Positions 1 through 10,769 of a DNA stretch of 64,000 nt are shown here, piece by piece. Position 1 is the stretch's first letter. Each line of letters opens with the position of its first letter. The translations under genes were made by a program, and so were the position numbers. Below the pieces are notes generated by a model. The model ran no database searches, was not told where the DNA came from, and was given only the letters and a program-made list of their open reading frames with translations. Source of the stretch: Dipylidium caninum. Taxonomy: Eukaryota; Platyhelminthes; Cestoda; Cyclophyllidea; Dipylidiidae. The stretch is from NCBI GenBank assembly GCA_017562135.1, contig QEYB01000725.1, positions 5,001 to 69,000 on the forward strand. Direction: 5' to 3'.

Positions 1-2189
1 TGCAAAGACGGGTGAATAGCGTAAAGCCCCTTTATACAATATTAAATATCCCGGCCCCATGACGCGGTAAAAATACTTGTTTGAAAATCTAATGTGGTAA
101 AATTGAAATTAGGTGCCATCAAAGCCCCCATATAAGTGTTTCATATCCATTACCAATTTCGGCAAATATGGTATGTTGTACCAGAAAACATGTTAAAACG
201 TGTAAAATGTACCAGGAAGTTACGGCAACCAAGATTAGTCGAAAGCGAAAATATCTTGCCAAATTTTAAATAAGACCGTAGATCGAAGTAGCATAGTCTG
301 GCACTCCAGGTAACTAAATTCAAACCATGGGTGTCCAATTTCGGAAGTTTCTATCAACTAGAAACGATACCGATACAAGAGCATCGATCAAATGAAAACG
401 GAGGTCAAAGCCGGTAAAAAGCTACGAGTTGTCACTTGATAAAATTTTAGTAATTCCGGGCGGACCGTAAACAATTGGATCCCTTCTTCAAAAACTAAGG
501 CAATTACCAGTAAAAAGTGTCGCCAGAAAGTAACAAAAGAATGTCACCGGTTCAGTTGATGTTTTAGGAAGAAAATTGAGTAAACACCTCTTAAGTAGTA
601 AGTTAAGAAACAACACTGAATTAACCTACGATATGTTCTCCACGAAGAAGGACCAGCCCGAGAGAACGCTTTTCCTGTCGAGGTTGTTTAGAGTTCTTAT
701 TTTTCACCGTACGAAACTCGTCACAGTCACATAGAATAAGGTTCATATGTCTGTCAAAAGCTTTGAAAGTTCCAACGAGCTGTCTGCTATCCTGAAGGGT
801 ACAGCGGATCCGGTAGTTGATATGTTGGCTGATTTTAGCGTTTTTGCTGACTGGCTAAAAGGCAGACTTAGCGAAAAAAGCTCCTACCATGCTTGAACCG
901 GCGTATGGTCAAATCGCAGCAATTTGTGCGAATGATGTGTATCGCGACGATTTGATTGGACCAATGTTAACTAATAGAAATGGAGTAAAATGCTTAAAGT
1001 AAATATCTCGCTAAATGACTAAATGTAGAAATCTGCGTTCCGAAAAATAAATGCATGCAAATTTAAAGAAATCAAACACAATATTTATTTAAATGCGGCA
1101 AGTAATTAAAAAATTTTTTACTCTTTTATTTTTGGGGGGAACGATACCACTAATCTTATTATCCAAAAGTTCTTCAAGCAATTAATGGCTGCCTCCCTTT
1201 CCATTAAGCAGATATCGTCGCTCATAAGGTATGGATATTCAAGAAGTGGATTTACAGGCGTTTTTATACTTCCCCAATCGTCCTTAAACCCAAACTCGCG
1301 GCGCTAATAGCTGCAAGTGGGTTCGCGCATTGATTTCTAACCCGCAATTGAGGCACCATATAAATGGTAGTTGTCGGTGATCTTCCCATAGGTGTTGTGG
1401 AACAATATAATTGCATAACCGGACCAGAGGGCCTTATGAACCTCATTAACTGTTCATTATCTATTCCGCCCCTTAACCGGCTTATTAAACCATACTTGAT
1501 TACAATAACGCGCACTTTTTCCTATACACTGTTGCCTCAATTGCAACGGAACTAATTCTTCAAGCATTTAAACTAGTTTATCCTCCTGTTTTCTTTACTT
1601 AGTGGCAATGGATTAACCTGAGAATGACATCAAGAAAGTATAAATCTTTGAGCCGATGAACCTCACTTTAGCGATACACAGACTTTTAAATTCTCACTAA
1701 CTTACATGTGACTCTTTCAATATTATGTAAACTAATGAGTTTTGTAACACAATAGCATCTTATCGTTATCATTAACAATGTAAACCAGAACATGAGAATC
1801 TAACATTGCCACAACAAATGCATGGTGTCCCAATTTCTAGATAGATAGCGGAACAAGAATTCGTCTAATCTTCACCTCCATGATGATGGCCGCATTCTCA
1901 TACCTTAAGCGTCCACGGGGTTATGGTTTGGGGTTTGTAATCTTCTTAGTAATTTATTCTTTTATCAAAGTTCCTTATAATCAACATTAATCAAAGCGGA
2001 ACAGGAGTTCATAATTTCAAAATGTCTACTTGGTTCTCACAGTCCCCCCATAGGCCTCGGTCTTCTCTCATGTAGTTCTTATATTTTTCGAAAAGCTAGG
2101 ACAAATTAGTTATTTTACATTAGTTAAAAGACCATTATTCTGAGGTTCACTGTTTTTTATAAGTTCTTCGGGGAGAAACGACCATAATC
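1..2189. other. Intergenic, no gene seen
   Basis: No reading frame here resembles a known protein or shows a convincing exon with splice sites. The sequence is mostly AT-rich with short chance ORFs. It lies downstream of the receptor-like gene, which is on the minus strand and ends at 2190, so part of its 3' UTR should fall in the right-hand end of this stretch. Confidence 0.6.
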
Positions 2190-2738
2190 CTATAGATAAC
2201 AAGCGTGTCGGCTACCAACTGCCCATCGCTTAGAGTTGGCAGAGGACATGAGGACAGGTCTGTGCTTGGTGTAGTGATGTTGGACAGCGCCAGCGTTGAG
2301 CTCTTGGGCGGCATATGCGTCGTTGTGTTGTTTAATCAAGGCATCTAATTGGTCGGGGTCGGCTTCGCCATCCTCCTCTTCCACTAATTCCGATGCAACC
2401 CTCGTGGCTGTTGGGGATATAGGTAAGGAGTAAGACTGGCGCCAGCCCTTACCCCAGCTCCAACGCACTGGTGGTGAATGTTGTGGCGATGCTTGTAATG
2501 GCTGTTGTCTTGAACCTGTGCTCCGTAAACACCAAGTGAGAATTTGTGGGCGGCTGGAACATGACGAGGCAAAACTTTTCAAAGGCAGAAGCTGCAGAAA
2601 ACGGCGGCGAAAGGCGCTGCTAACCGTAATAAAGGTAGGAAATAGCAGAGTTGTCATAGCAGCGTCGGCGATCTCGCGGCAAATTATAGTTGCTGTAGTA
2701 TGATGCAGCATTCGTTGCCACGTTGGATCTGCGATAAT
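2190..2738 (-). CDS. Receptor-like gene, last exon: TM7 and cytoplasmic tail
   Basis: The acceptor is just upstream (CTCAG at 2743-2739 on the minus strand). The exon opens in phase 0 with IIADPTWQRM, reading as a third extracellular loop. TM7 follows (ADAAMTTLLFPTFITVSSAF) and then a basic FRRRF, as in helix 8 of rhodopsin-like receptors. The usual NPxxY is replaced by FPTFI. The remaining ~130 residues are polar, with an acidic patch EEEDGEADPD, and end at the stop codon at 2190. Confidence 0.65.
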   Translation of the reverse strand: MIADPTWQRMLHHTTATIICREIADAAMTTLLFPTFITVSSAFRRRFLQLLPLKSFASSCSSRPQILTWCLRSTGSRQQPLQASPQHSPPVRWSWGKGWRQSYSLPISPTATRVASELVEEEDGEADPDQLDALIKQHNDAYAAQELNAGAVQHHYTKHRPVLMSSANSKRWAVGSRHACYL

Positions 2739-5700
2739 CTGAGGAGCATTTCTCTATTTATCGCATTAATAATTTTCGTTTATATAAATTTAGGTATATT
2801 CTATCAAATGTTGCTTCTTACATCCCACCCGTGAAAACTTTCTTTATGGCAGTTATGCGAAATTACACACCCCAGATTTAGGCAAAATTATCTATCTGAA
2901 AAATACGAAAGCTGACAATAACAACAAATGGATAATCTATGGTGTCATTGGGTGGGTAGATTGGCTTTATTCACGGTTAGGGGTGCAAATTCTGGTGGTT
3001 GAATGGCACTGCATCAGAAGGGAAATACAATAAGTCAGAACCGTGAATTTTTATGCCTATAACAGCCATATAACCATGGGAAGTTGCTAACGCCTTAATC
3101 AAATAGACTAACTGGTACAAGTATTAATGACATTTTGGAAGGAAACATATATAGAGGCCAAAATGAAGAAGGTTCCTAATGAGCCCAAATAAATTAGGGG
3201 TGGAATATTTTGATTCTTTCTTGTTTACGTAAGAGCAAGGTCAACTAAATACTCCCTGAAATAATCACAATAACCTAATGTCAAGTCCTTTCCAGGAGAT
3301 GATCGAAAAATAGTTATAGTTTAGCTTCACCCTACGTTTCACACTGATACATATTCTGAGCTTGAGGAGTGTAAACTTATCTCTTTCTATCAAGGCGACG
3401 AATCAAAGAAGTAGACAATAAGGGAAATGTCAAACCTCACGGTCCGGCAATTCGGCAACGCCTGAGGTGGTCATGACAGCAAGAAGGCGTACAGTAACAA
3501 CGGGTAAATTGGCCAGACCATAGAGAGTACATAGCGTGGTCACCAGTTTAAGACGGTGGATTGTACGTCTGCCACAGGCGAATACTCTATGTCCGCCTCT
3601 TTCCACGTGCACTGGCACTACGTTTTGGTTGGCAAGAAGGCGTCGTGAGAAGATGACGGCAAAGAAAATTGCTCCAAGGGTACTTGGTCCAAAGATGGCA
3701 ACATTGAGGATCCACTGATAGAGGAGTATTGTGCTCATGAAGTTATTAAACTGGAATTCCGCCTGATATCCTCCAACGGGACTGCAAATCAGCTGTATTT
3801 CGCCAGGTATTCTGGGGTGGGCAACATCATCCACTTGCCAGAAATTTATTCCCACCATCCCCCACAACGAACGACACAATAGCCACAACAGTTATACTCT
3901 AAAAACAAACGGGAAGAAAATATTCCTGCGGTCGTATATATGCGCTACTTCATGCAAACGAACAAAAGTGACAAACCGAGAATATGCCGCAGGGACTTTT
4001 ACACCACCACCGATGTGGATTGACGCACAAGCGGACAGAGGATGGGGAGCCCGAAGGTTGTAAGGCGACTTGCATAAGCTGACCAATGAGAAGGACGAGA
4101 AGAGCCAATGCAATGCGTATTGCAATCTCTAAGCTATGGATTAATGGACACAAGGCGCGAACACCGACTGTAGCAAAAAGAAAATGTATGCCCCAGACCC
4201 TGTCGAGGTCAATTATGAAGTTTAGAAGGGAGTGAATCAGAATAAGAGGGCAGAACACAAGACCAAGAAGACGAAGTAGAGTATCACCGTTTTGGCATTC
4301 TCCCCAACGCCGCCTTAGCGGCAAATAGCGAGGTGACAGAAGCGGAGACGATGGGCCAGTCTTGTCAGCAGTGCCTGAGGCGCGCCAAGTAAGAAGGACA
4401 ACAGAGGTCACTGCGAGTCCGACGAGACTAAGAGGCAGGCAGGCTGCCGTCATCGAACGGTCAACCTCCAAACCGACGGGTGCGAATCGAGACAAAAAAG
4501 CTTCTATGTGTATGTACCGCTCAAAGACATCCAATGGTTCAGCATTGTCCTCCGGGATCATCGTTGGCAACGGTGTGGTGGTTGTTGTGGTAGTCTAACG
4601 TAATAAAATTTGATTTCCTTCGCACATAAGTTACCGCGGTTCTCCACTTCATGACTTTCAGAAAAATAACCAATTTGACTCTTGAGGTCAGATGGAAATT
4701 TAAGTTTTTCACGGTGGAGTCTACTCCACATAACTTCCAGTTCCATCGGCCTTACAGCCGAAAATTAGGGAATTATTATCATTTACATAAATCCGGGCTA
4801 ACGCAGTAAACCTTCCAAAATCTATGATTTCCAGAAAAGCTTTGAGAAGTCAGAAGAACGTGAAATAATCTTAAATCCCATACATATCTTACGAATGATG
4901 GCAACAGGCTCCGAGGGAATTTTTTTTGACATCTGAACAAACTTGTGCTACTCCCCCTTATTCGGTCCTTTATTTGTGTTAAATTGAAATTTAAGAAGTC
5001 TAACAAATATGTGATTACCTTTATACAAATAGCTAACGCCTAGAATATCATTGCAATGAACATGACATGTGATACCTTGGCAGGATAATGATTGTAAAAA
5101 CTTTGACCATTTTCAATAAATGTTCCCACCTCCTGACTGAAGGAGAACAGTAAGTTCTTACCGCAGTCACAATAACCGGCGCAGTGGTAGGTGGGAGAAA
5201 AGAAGCAAACGTGGTCGGCGGTCCTGGAGTGCTGGTGGTGGTAATAAGGTTTCCCAGCATGTCGTATTGCTCCTTAGCCAGCATTTTGCCCTCTAGCAGT
5301 GCGTGTGTCCAGAATACTCTGCATTTGACTTACAATGGCATACACACGAACACTGTAATTTGCATATTTCCATGGCCGGTTGCCACTTACCAGTGGTGAT
5401 CTGCACCGTGGTTAGCTTGCACATCTGCCACAATATCCATGGCCTTGCGCATTAGCATACAGGTGATGATGTCCACATGGTTATCGACTGCGATTCCATC
5501 ATTTCGGCTCAATTGGAGGACCGTACAAAACTGTGTGAGTACAAAGCGGTGCAAATCTTCATTCGTTTTCAATCTTACAATCACGGATAACTAATTGGAG
5601 TACAATAAAAAGACCGTGTGAACGACTATTTGGTAATGCAGCATTTCCATTTTCCACACAATAGCCTTATTGAAGCGCATAGGGCTCCACAATCCCCCTA

Positions 5701-6000
5701 AAAATTTAAAGAAATGGTCTTCCAAGTCATTAGCCTGCTGTGGAACGTCAGGGCCTTTGAAGTGCGCAAGATCAAAGAAATGAGGCCTATTAATCACTCT
5801 GGAGACAACCATCCTGACCGGGAAGAATACCCTGATCACCACAATTGAATGAAAACGAGCCTACTATTCGCGGTGGAACACAATTGGACAGTCGGAAATG
5901 TTTGCTTTTGTATCCTCCATATCTCCAGTTACTGTCATATTCAAATGCCAAACGGTTCAAATCGGAGTCCAACAACTCAAGTGACTCAGTGCTGAATAGA
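2190..6000 (-). CDS. Seven-transmembrane receptor-like protein with a large ectodomain (5' end open)
   Basis: Probably a plasma-membrane receptor, an orphan rhodopsin-like GPCR; no ligand can be inferred. My model in transcript order: 6000-5840, 5796-5627, 5590-5391, 5352-5334, 5290-5162, 4594-3960, 3925-3898, 3792-3436, 2738-2190. All junctions are GT-AG with matching phase, giving about 749 codons. The first ~225 residues form a soluble-looking domain I do not recognise, followed by a Thr/Pro-rich stalk, then hydrophobic segments TM1-TM3 (exon 4594-3960), a weak TM4, TM5 (ILNVAIFGPSTLG) and TM6 (LANLPVVTVRL) in exon 3792-3436, and TM7 (TTLLFPTFITVSSAFRRRF) in the last exon, with a Glu/Asp-containing cytoplasmic tail. 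The DRY and NPxxY motifs of class A receptors are absent or degenerate. The first exon starts at an acceptor, so an upstream start exon is missing. Weakest join: 3898/3792. Confidence 0.6.
3436..3792 (-). CDS. Receptor-like gene, exon with second extracellular loop, TM5, third inner loop and TM6
   Basis: The exon begins LICSPVGGYQ, which offers the cysteine expected in the second extracellular loop. A hydrophobic TM5 containing GPS follows, then a basic third intracellular loop (RRTIHRLK) and TM6 ending in NLPVVTV. The donor GAG/GTTTGA at 3436 is phase 0 and fits the next exon at 2738. The 5' boundary at 3792 is my choice. The frame is open further upstream to 3888, and an in-frame TAA there forces an intron somewhere between 3898 and about 3790. 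Confidence 0.6.
3960..4594 (-). CDS. Receptor-like gene, exon with Thr stalk and TM1-TM3
   Basis: The acceptor ACGTTAG lies directly before a run of six threonines, which continues the Thr/Pro-rich end of the previous exon (5290-5162) in phase 0. Hydrophobic segments follow: TM1 (LPLSLVGLAVTSVVLL), TM2 (LLRLLGLVFCPLILIHSLL) and TM3 (IAIRIALALLVLLIGQL). A cysteine precedes TM3 at the conserved disulphide position, but there is no DRY at its cytoplasmic end. The exon ends at a 34-nt intron (3959-3926). Confidence 0.6.
5162..6000 (-). CDS. Receptor-like gene, ectodomain exons with micro-introns
   Basis: Five short exons (6000-5840, 5796-5627, 5590-5391, 5352-5334, 5290-5162) are separated by introns of 43, 36, 38 and 43 nt. 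The 36-nt intron (5626-5591) contains the only in-frame stop between two otherwise continuous open stretches. Exon 5352-5334 is only 19 nt and restores the frame between its neighbours. Recognisable stretches are RPHFFDLAHFKGPD, VDIITCMLMRKAMDIV and GKMLAKEQYDMLGN, ending in a Thr/Pro-rich stalk. I do not recognise the domain. This could be a separate gene, but the phase-0 junction and the continuing Thr-rich text favour one transcript. Confidence 0.55.
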
Positions 6001-6392
6001 CTAATGGGCAATCGCAAACCAAGCCCTGTGAGGCTATTATTGTATGGCAGCTAGTGCATCAGAGGCTTAAAATAAATGCTACTTAACACTACAAAGTAGC
6101 GACATCAAACAATCCATGATAAGGCGGGCAATTTGTGATTAACTCCGCGCTTCCTTGAAGTAACTATTACTTTGAACACCTCTTACTACAGCTCCATTAA
6201 CATTAAAGACTTAGGGAAATGGTAAATCCAGCCCCGAATACCAAGAGTAGTAGATTGCCTTCTTTGATTAAGAATGAATCAATGGAGCAGACATTTAAGT
6301 CAAAACAATTAAACAATGAGTAAATTGAGTCGGGGAGAAAGAATGCTCATTCGGACAGTTTTAGCGCCTGAGATAAAACGAAAATCACTTCA
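6001..6392. other. Gap between VPS35 stop and first receptor exon
   Basis: This 392-bp stretch follows the VPS35 stop codon and precedes the first placed receptor exon on the same strand. It should contain the VPS35 3' UTR and whatever starts the receptor gene. There is no AATAAA on the minus strand here. A minus-strand ATG near 6117 opens only a short frame whose donor phase does not fit the next exon. An acceptor (CATTAG, 6006-6001) borders the exon at 6000. Confidence 0.5.
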
Positions 6393-9300
6393 CTAAATTA
6401 GAATTTCGCGAGCCTTCACGCGGGTCGATTCAAGATAAAGCGATAATGTGTCTGGGATAAATTCCAATTGTTGCACCAATTTGTCCGTATCTGCCAACAG
6501 CTCTTTCAGTTTCGCTCTCATTGTCTGCAAGAGGAAGTAAGTTAAAAGGCGTAAATAAGAGAACACTTAATAAGCGGTGGAAGAGAACTCACCTCAAGAG
6601 GACCCACGCCCTGTTGGTAATAGATGATGTGATAGTTCATGAGATCAACATAAAGCTGTGCCCGGGCGTCCATATCCATGCACATGTCAGCCAAGGAGCG
6701 CGATTTCTCCAAACATTTGAAGACGCCCTGTGAATTGTTAAGTGACTACTCGTGTTTCTTTTTAAACTAACTCATACAAATAATTTGGTTTAGACAGAAA
6801 CAAAATGACAGTAACTATCACTGTGACGCCTCAAGTATCGTGCAGCTATTTAGCAATGCGCGCGAACGGGTGATCATATGCGCTACGTGGTTTAAATAAG
6901 AGTGATTTTAACGGTAGGTATAAAAGTAACTTTCTATTCGGCCCTATAAAAGCCTCAGGTACGGGTGGAAAATAAATACCTGCTGCGAGGACTTGCCAAA
7001 TAAATACTTATAATATCGGCCTTCGGAAGATATTACGTCACCAATTCCCCGTTCATACTCAAAAATACCTATTCCATGCGATGAAATCCGGCAATGTTGA
7101 AAGATCGAATTATAGCGTTGATAAGATGACGACTAGCATGAGATTAAAGATAGTGAAAAAAGTAGCTAAAGTAGTCCTTCAGAAAAAAACACCTATAACG
7201 GTGGAAAACTAACATGGGGCACAACTCACTATATGTACTTCCAAAACTCAGTTTACAAGAGGCTTTACAATCAAATAAATGACTTCAATTAACTGAAGCG
7301 CAAAGAAAAGAGGGAAAACCAAAGTTTACCCGCAAACCCAGTTGTGAGTAATTGAAAAAAAAACCTCGCTCTCGAATCTACCTCGTCTACTTCTGCTGAC
7401 ATGTTCTCCCTCCCTGATCCTGAGTTCGTATCTATTGAAACAGGTTGGGGGAGAAGGAGCTGCGCGGTCATGGCGGCAGCTCGGCTTTGGTCAGCACGGA
7501 GAAGAAGTAGATTGAAGGCAGCACGCGAGCACTGTGTCTGTAAAACGCCTGCACTTTCTGCATCAAGACAACGCCTTGCTCGCCACAGCGTTGCTACCAA
7601 CAGTCCAAAAGCCGAAAGTTGAGCCCGCGCATCTGACAACTCCTGCTCGAAGAGGGTGAAAGCCTGAGAAAAGAACTCGTAGGCGAATAGAGGTCGTTTC
7701 TCAAAGGCCACCTTCTCGATTACAAGAGTACAGTTCAGAAATAGGCGCAAGGCTACGTCTGGAGCATTACACGCGATCAACTTGGTAGCTGATTGATGGC
7801 AGAAGGCGATTATGCGCTCAAATTGCCCAGCTAACGACTCTTTCATTTCCTCATCGATCTCTTGCCCCTGTTCTGGCATTCCGACAAGAGGGAGTAATCG
7901 GATCGCCTACATAAGAAATATGTTAAAGGCATGGGACTCAAGGCTAGGAAAGTGATCATTAACCTCGAAGACGAGAGTGGGGAAAGTGGCCCTAACGACA
8001 ACAGGACCACCGACTGCCAGCCGTTTCCGCATTTTAATGAGGAGCAGAAGCTTCTCTTCGATGTCCTTTAGAGTTTCGCTCGAGCGACCAACGAGGTGAA
8101 TCGCAGAAGCCAGTAAAGAGAGTTCCTCGGCTGCGTCCTCCACTGTCGGCGAAAGTGGAGATGGGGCAGTAGTGTTTGGATCCTGACGATCAACCAGCAC
8201 TCCAACGACGGTGAAGAAGGCATCCAAGTCGGCCTCTGTGGTAATACGTTGGCCATCAGCAACAGCAGCATCGCCGCTGGAAGCACGTTCCAGAGCGCGC
8301 GCAATGAATAAGCAGGCGAAACGGCGTCGTCCCGAGACGTCGAGAAGAGCGCAAAGTCGGAGGAGTCCCGAGAGACGAAGCAGCAGTGATAGGGATCCCA
8401 GTGCTCCCGCGTCGTCTCCATTACTGGCGAGTGATTTTAAGGGTGGAGAAGCGCCAGAAGAGAATAACGAAAGTGTCGCACATTCCACTGACGAATTTAC
8501 TGACCGCGGCGGGCCTCCAGGCCCGTAGAGGGGTAGATAAAGGAGGTTAAGGAGTTCTCTCGATAGCACCGAACCACCTTGAATCCTGTTAAAGTGAGAA
8601 AAGTGAATAGAGGGAGGTGAACTGTTGAAGTAGGTACCTATAAGATGCAACAGATAATGTTTCGAAGGCTGATGCGGCGCTGAGCAGAACTTGATTGACA
8701 ATATCTGGACTTGAATGAAGGCAGATTGCCATAGTGAGAAGAGGTGCAAAGAGACCAGGAAGGTCTTCTGTCGGTAGCCCCAAACGGGCCTCGGTTGGTG
8801 ATGAAGTGTAAAGATCGGCACGACGGCGCACCAGTTGACCAAGCTCTGTGGAGAGAGATTGGAATAAACCTTCACCGGCACAACCCCCGCTACGACTGTC
8901 CTCGGAGATATAGCGTAGCAGTCTATGATATAAAAGTTAGATGAGAATAGTAAAGAAATGAGAAAAATGTTAACAAACACGCTAACCTTTCGACTAGACT
9001 CCCAATGATTGGCTTTAGCCGAACAGCGGGCTGCAAGTGTCCACAAGTCTGGAGTAATTGTGTGAGAGTAGCTGCGTGGAACTCATCTGGAAAAGTCTGT
9101 AATGAAGATAAGATTCAGGCTGTAAACGGAAAAGAATTTAAGGACAAATATTAATAAATCAAGGCACCTGAACAATTACATCCATGAGATATTCTTGGGC
9201 AATAACATCATGACATTGGATGACTTGGGTCAAGATGTTTGGTAGAATTTGCTAAAATTAACAAAACCCAGGACAGTTAAGGCCTCTGAACGATTAAAAA

Positions 9301-10611
9301 ATTAATGCGGACTGGAAGCATGGGCACTAACAGAAAGATAGAGATCGATGGTGATTGTTTCCAATTGTGAAAGTCGGTGCAAATTGGCGCCAACTAGGAC
9401 ACATAGGTCGCGACGCTCTTGTTCGCGTCGCTCGCGGTCGCGAGTGTGACCCTGATGTTGCATACGTACCCACAACTTGTTCATTTCCGCAAAATTGAGT
9501 AAAATAAAGTTAACGCTATCTAATACGTTTGCTTCTTCCACTGTTGTCTTAGTGTGTTCATTTTCATTTGCTAAAATCTTCGCCTCAGGCTGAAAATAAA
9601 CAACGGTTAACAAGTATCATCCTTAAAAAATGCCCTTCAGGAGAAAATCGGAACTGTCCACAATGTAGAGCTTACGGGGGAGTCAGGAAGGAGATTAGGA
9701 GGGATGGAAGTGAGAAGGTAGTTTCGAAGGAAGAGACCACGCAGGGGATGTTGGACTCCCCTACACATCTCTACCAAATCTCCCAAGATTTCGCGGCATG
9801 GCAACTCGCCCACTCGCATGTACACAACGCCCACGGTTATCAGAAGATACCTCGATAAACATAGAGACATCACGATGTAATCAAGAGATCATAGATATAT
9901 TTATACCCTGATTTGATAAACTTCAAAAACTAGCAAAAAGTGGGGTTTAACCAGAATCAGGTCGAAGCAGTGTAAGAAATGTACTCTATTCCCGATAAAG
10001 CAAATATCGCTTATGGGATGCTTATAAAACCAAGTTCTCGTAGGAGCTATTTGAGTTGTAAGTCGACAATGAAGAACATAGAGGAGTTGGTAAAAGGGCA
10101 TTAATAAGCTTTTGAGGAATCAGATTCTCTGCGCAATTATTTATTTCAGTTTCCCAATCGTGACGTTATGCCCGCCAACACATAAAATGATTTAATGAAT
10201 CGTGTGTTGTTAGTGACAATGAAGGTAATAATCACTTACAAACGAGGTAGAACATTGGAGGCATACTGCACAATTTCGTAAAGATGAGGGATTGACCTGC
10301 CTTGTTGAAAAGAGTCGGTTAGGTATACCTCGACCATATTGAGGACCTCGACGGCTTTAATGTCTGTATCCCATAATTTTAACTAAACATGGCCTACATA
10401 ATTCGTAATAAGACTTCGGCGAGAGACAAGAGGTATTCAGACCACGAATGGCACTTGCACAACAATGCAAAGCATCCATATTGGAACCCTCGGCCTAAAA
10501 TTAAAGCACCGAAGGGCAAAAACTCACGAGGTACATTTTAATAGCTTGCTTTTGTTGACCAATGGCTGCAATGTTTCTTTCCAAAAACTTTTCGCTCTCA
10601 TTAGTGGGCAT
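6393..10611 (-). CDS. VPS35: VPS35, retromer subunit, complete gene in 12 exons
   Basis: VPS35 is the large helical-solenoid subunit of retromer. With VPS26 and VPS29 it recycles cargo from endosomes to the Golgi or plasma membrane. Exons in transcript order: 10611-10528, 10494-10398, 10363-10240, 9850-9676, 9589-9332, 9251-9168, 9096-8987, 8922-8638, 8585-7964, 7906-7382, 6727-6593, 6524-6393. All junctions are GT-AG, phases agree and the total is 877 codons including the stop (876 aa; human VPS35 is 796). The start is MPTNESEKF. Near-invariant family stretches are visible: [30 protein letters not shown] (the VPS26-contacting PRLYLL-type region precedes it), [23 protein letters not shown], and [20 protein letters not shown] in the VPS29-binding C-terminal half. 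The middle (exon 8585-7964) is much more divergent. The C-terminus ends REILI, shorter and different from the mammalian tail. The two most 5' introns are only 33 and 34 nt. Confidence 0.96.
10364..10397 (-). other. 34-nt micro-intron in VPS35
   Basis: It runs from GTAGG to ACAG on the minus strand. Removing it joins YYEL-Y to [14 protein letters not shown], matching the spacing of the same segment in human VPS35 residue for residue. The flanking intron at 10495-10527 is 33 nt (GTGAGT...TTTTAG) and is also supported by protein alignment. Confidence 0.9.
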
Positions 10612-10769
10612 TTTAGAAAGGAGACAAGAAACAACTGGGTTATCAGAACATTTATAAATGCGCACATTTGAGGTTAGTTTAAACGTTGAAAACTTCATTC
10701 TTATTATAATGAAAATTAAATTCTACGAAGTTCTATTAAAAAAAGCAACAAAGTAAAGAGTATTAGAAA
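10612..10769. other. VPS35 5' flank up to the left repeat arm
   Basis: This short stretch lies upstream of the VPS35 start codon. The frame is open 29 codons upstream of the ATG, but family alignment fixes the start at MPTN. The repeat arm begins only about 150 bp from the start codon, so the VPS35 promoter must either be compressed here or lie inside the repeat. Confidence 0.5.

Noticed and set aside
5591..5593. In-frame stop between two receptor exons as evidence for a pseudogene
   Set aside because: It lies inside a 36-nt GT-AG segment whose removal keeps phase, like other tiny introns in this window.
7907..9046. 379-codon minus-strand ORF as one protein
   Set aside because: Its first part reads VPS35 exons 7-8 in the wrong frame; only the portion from 8585 to 7964 is true VPS35 coding sequence.
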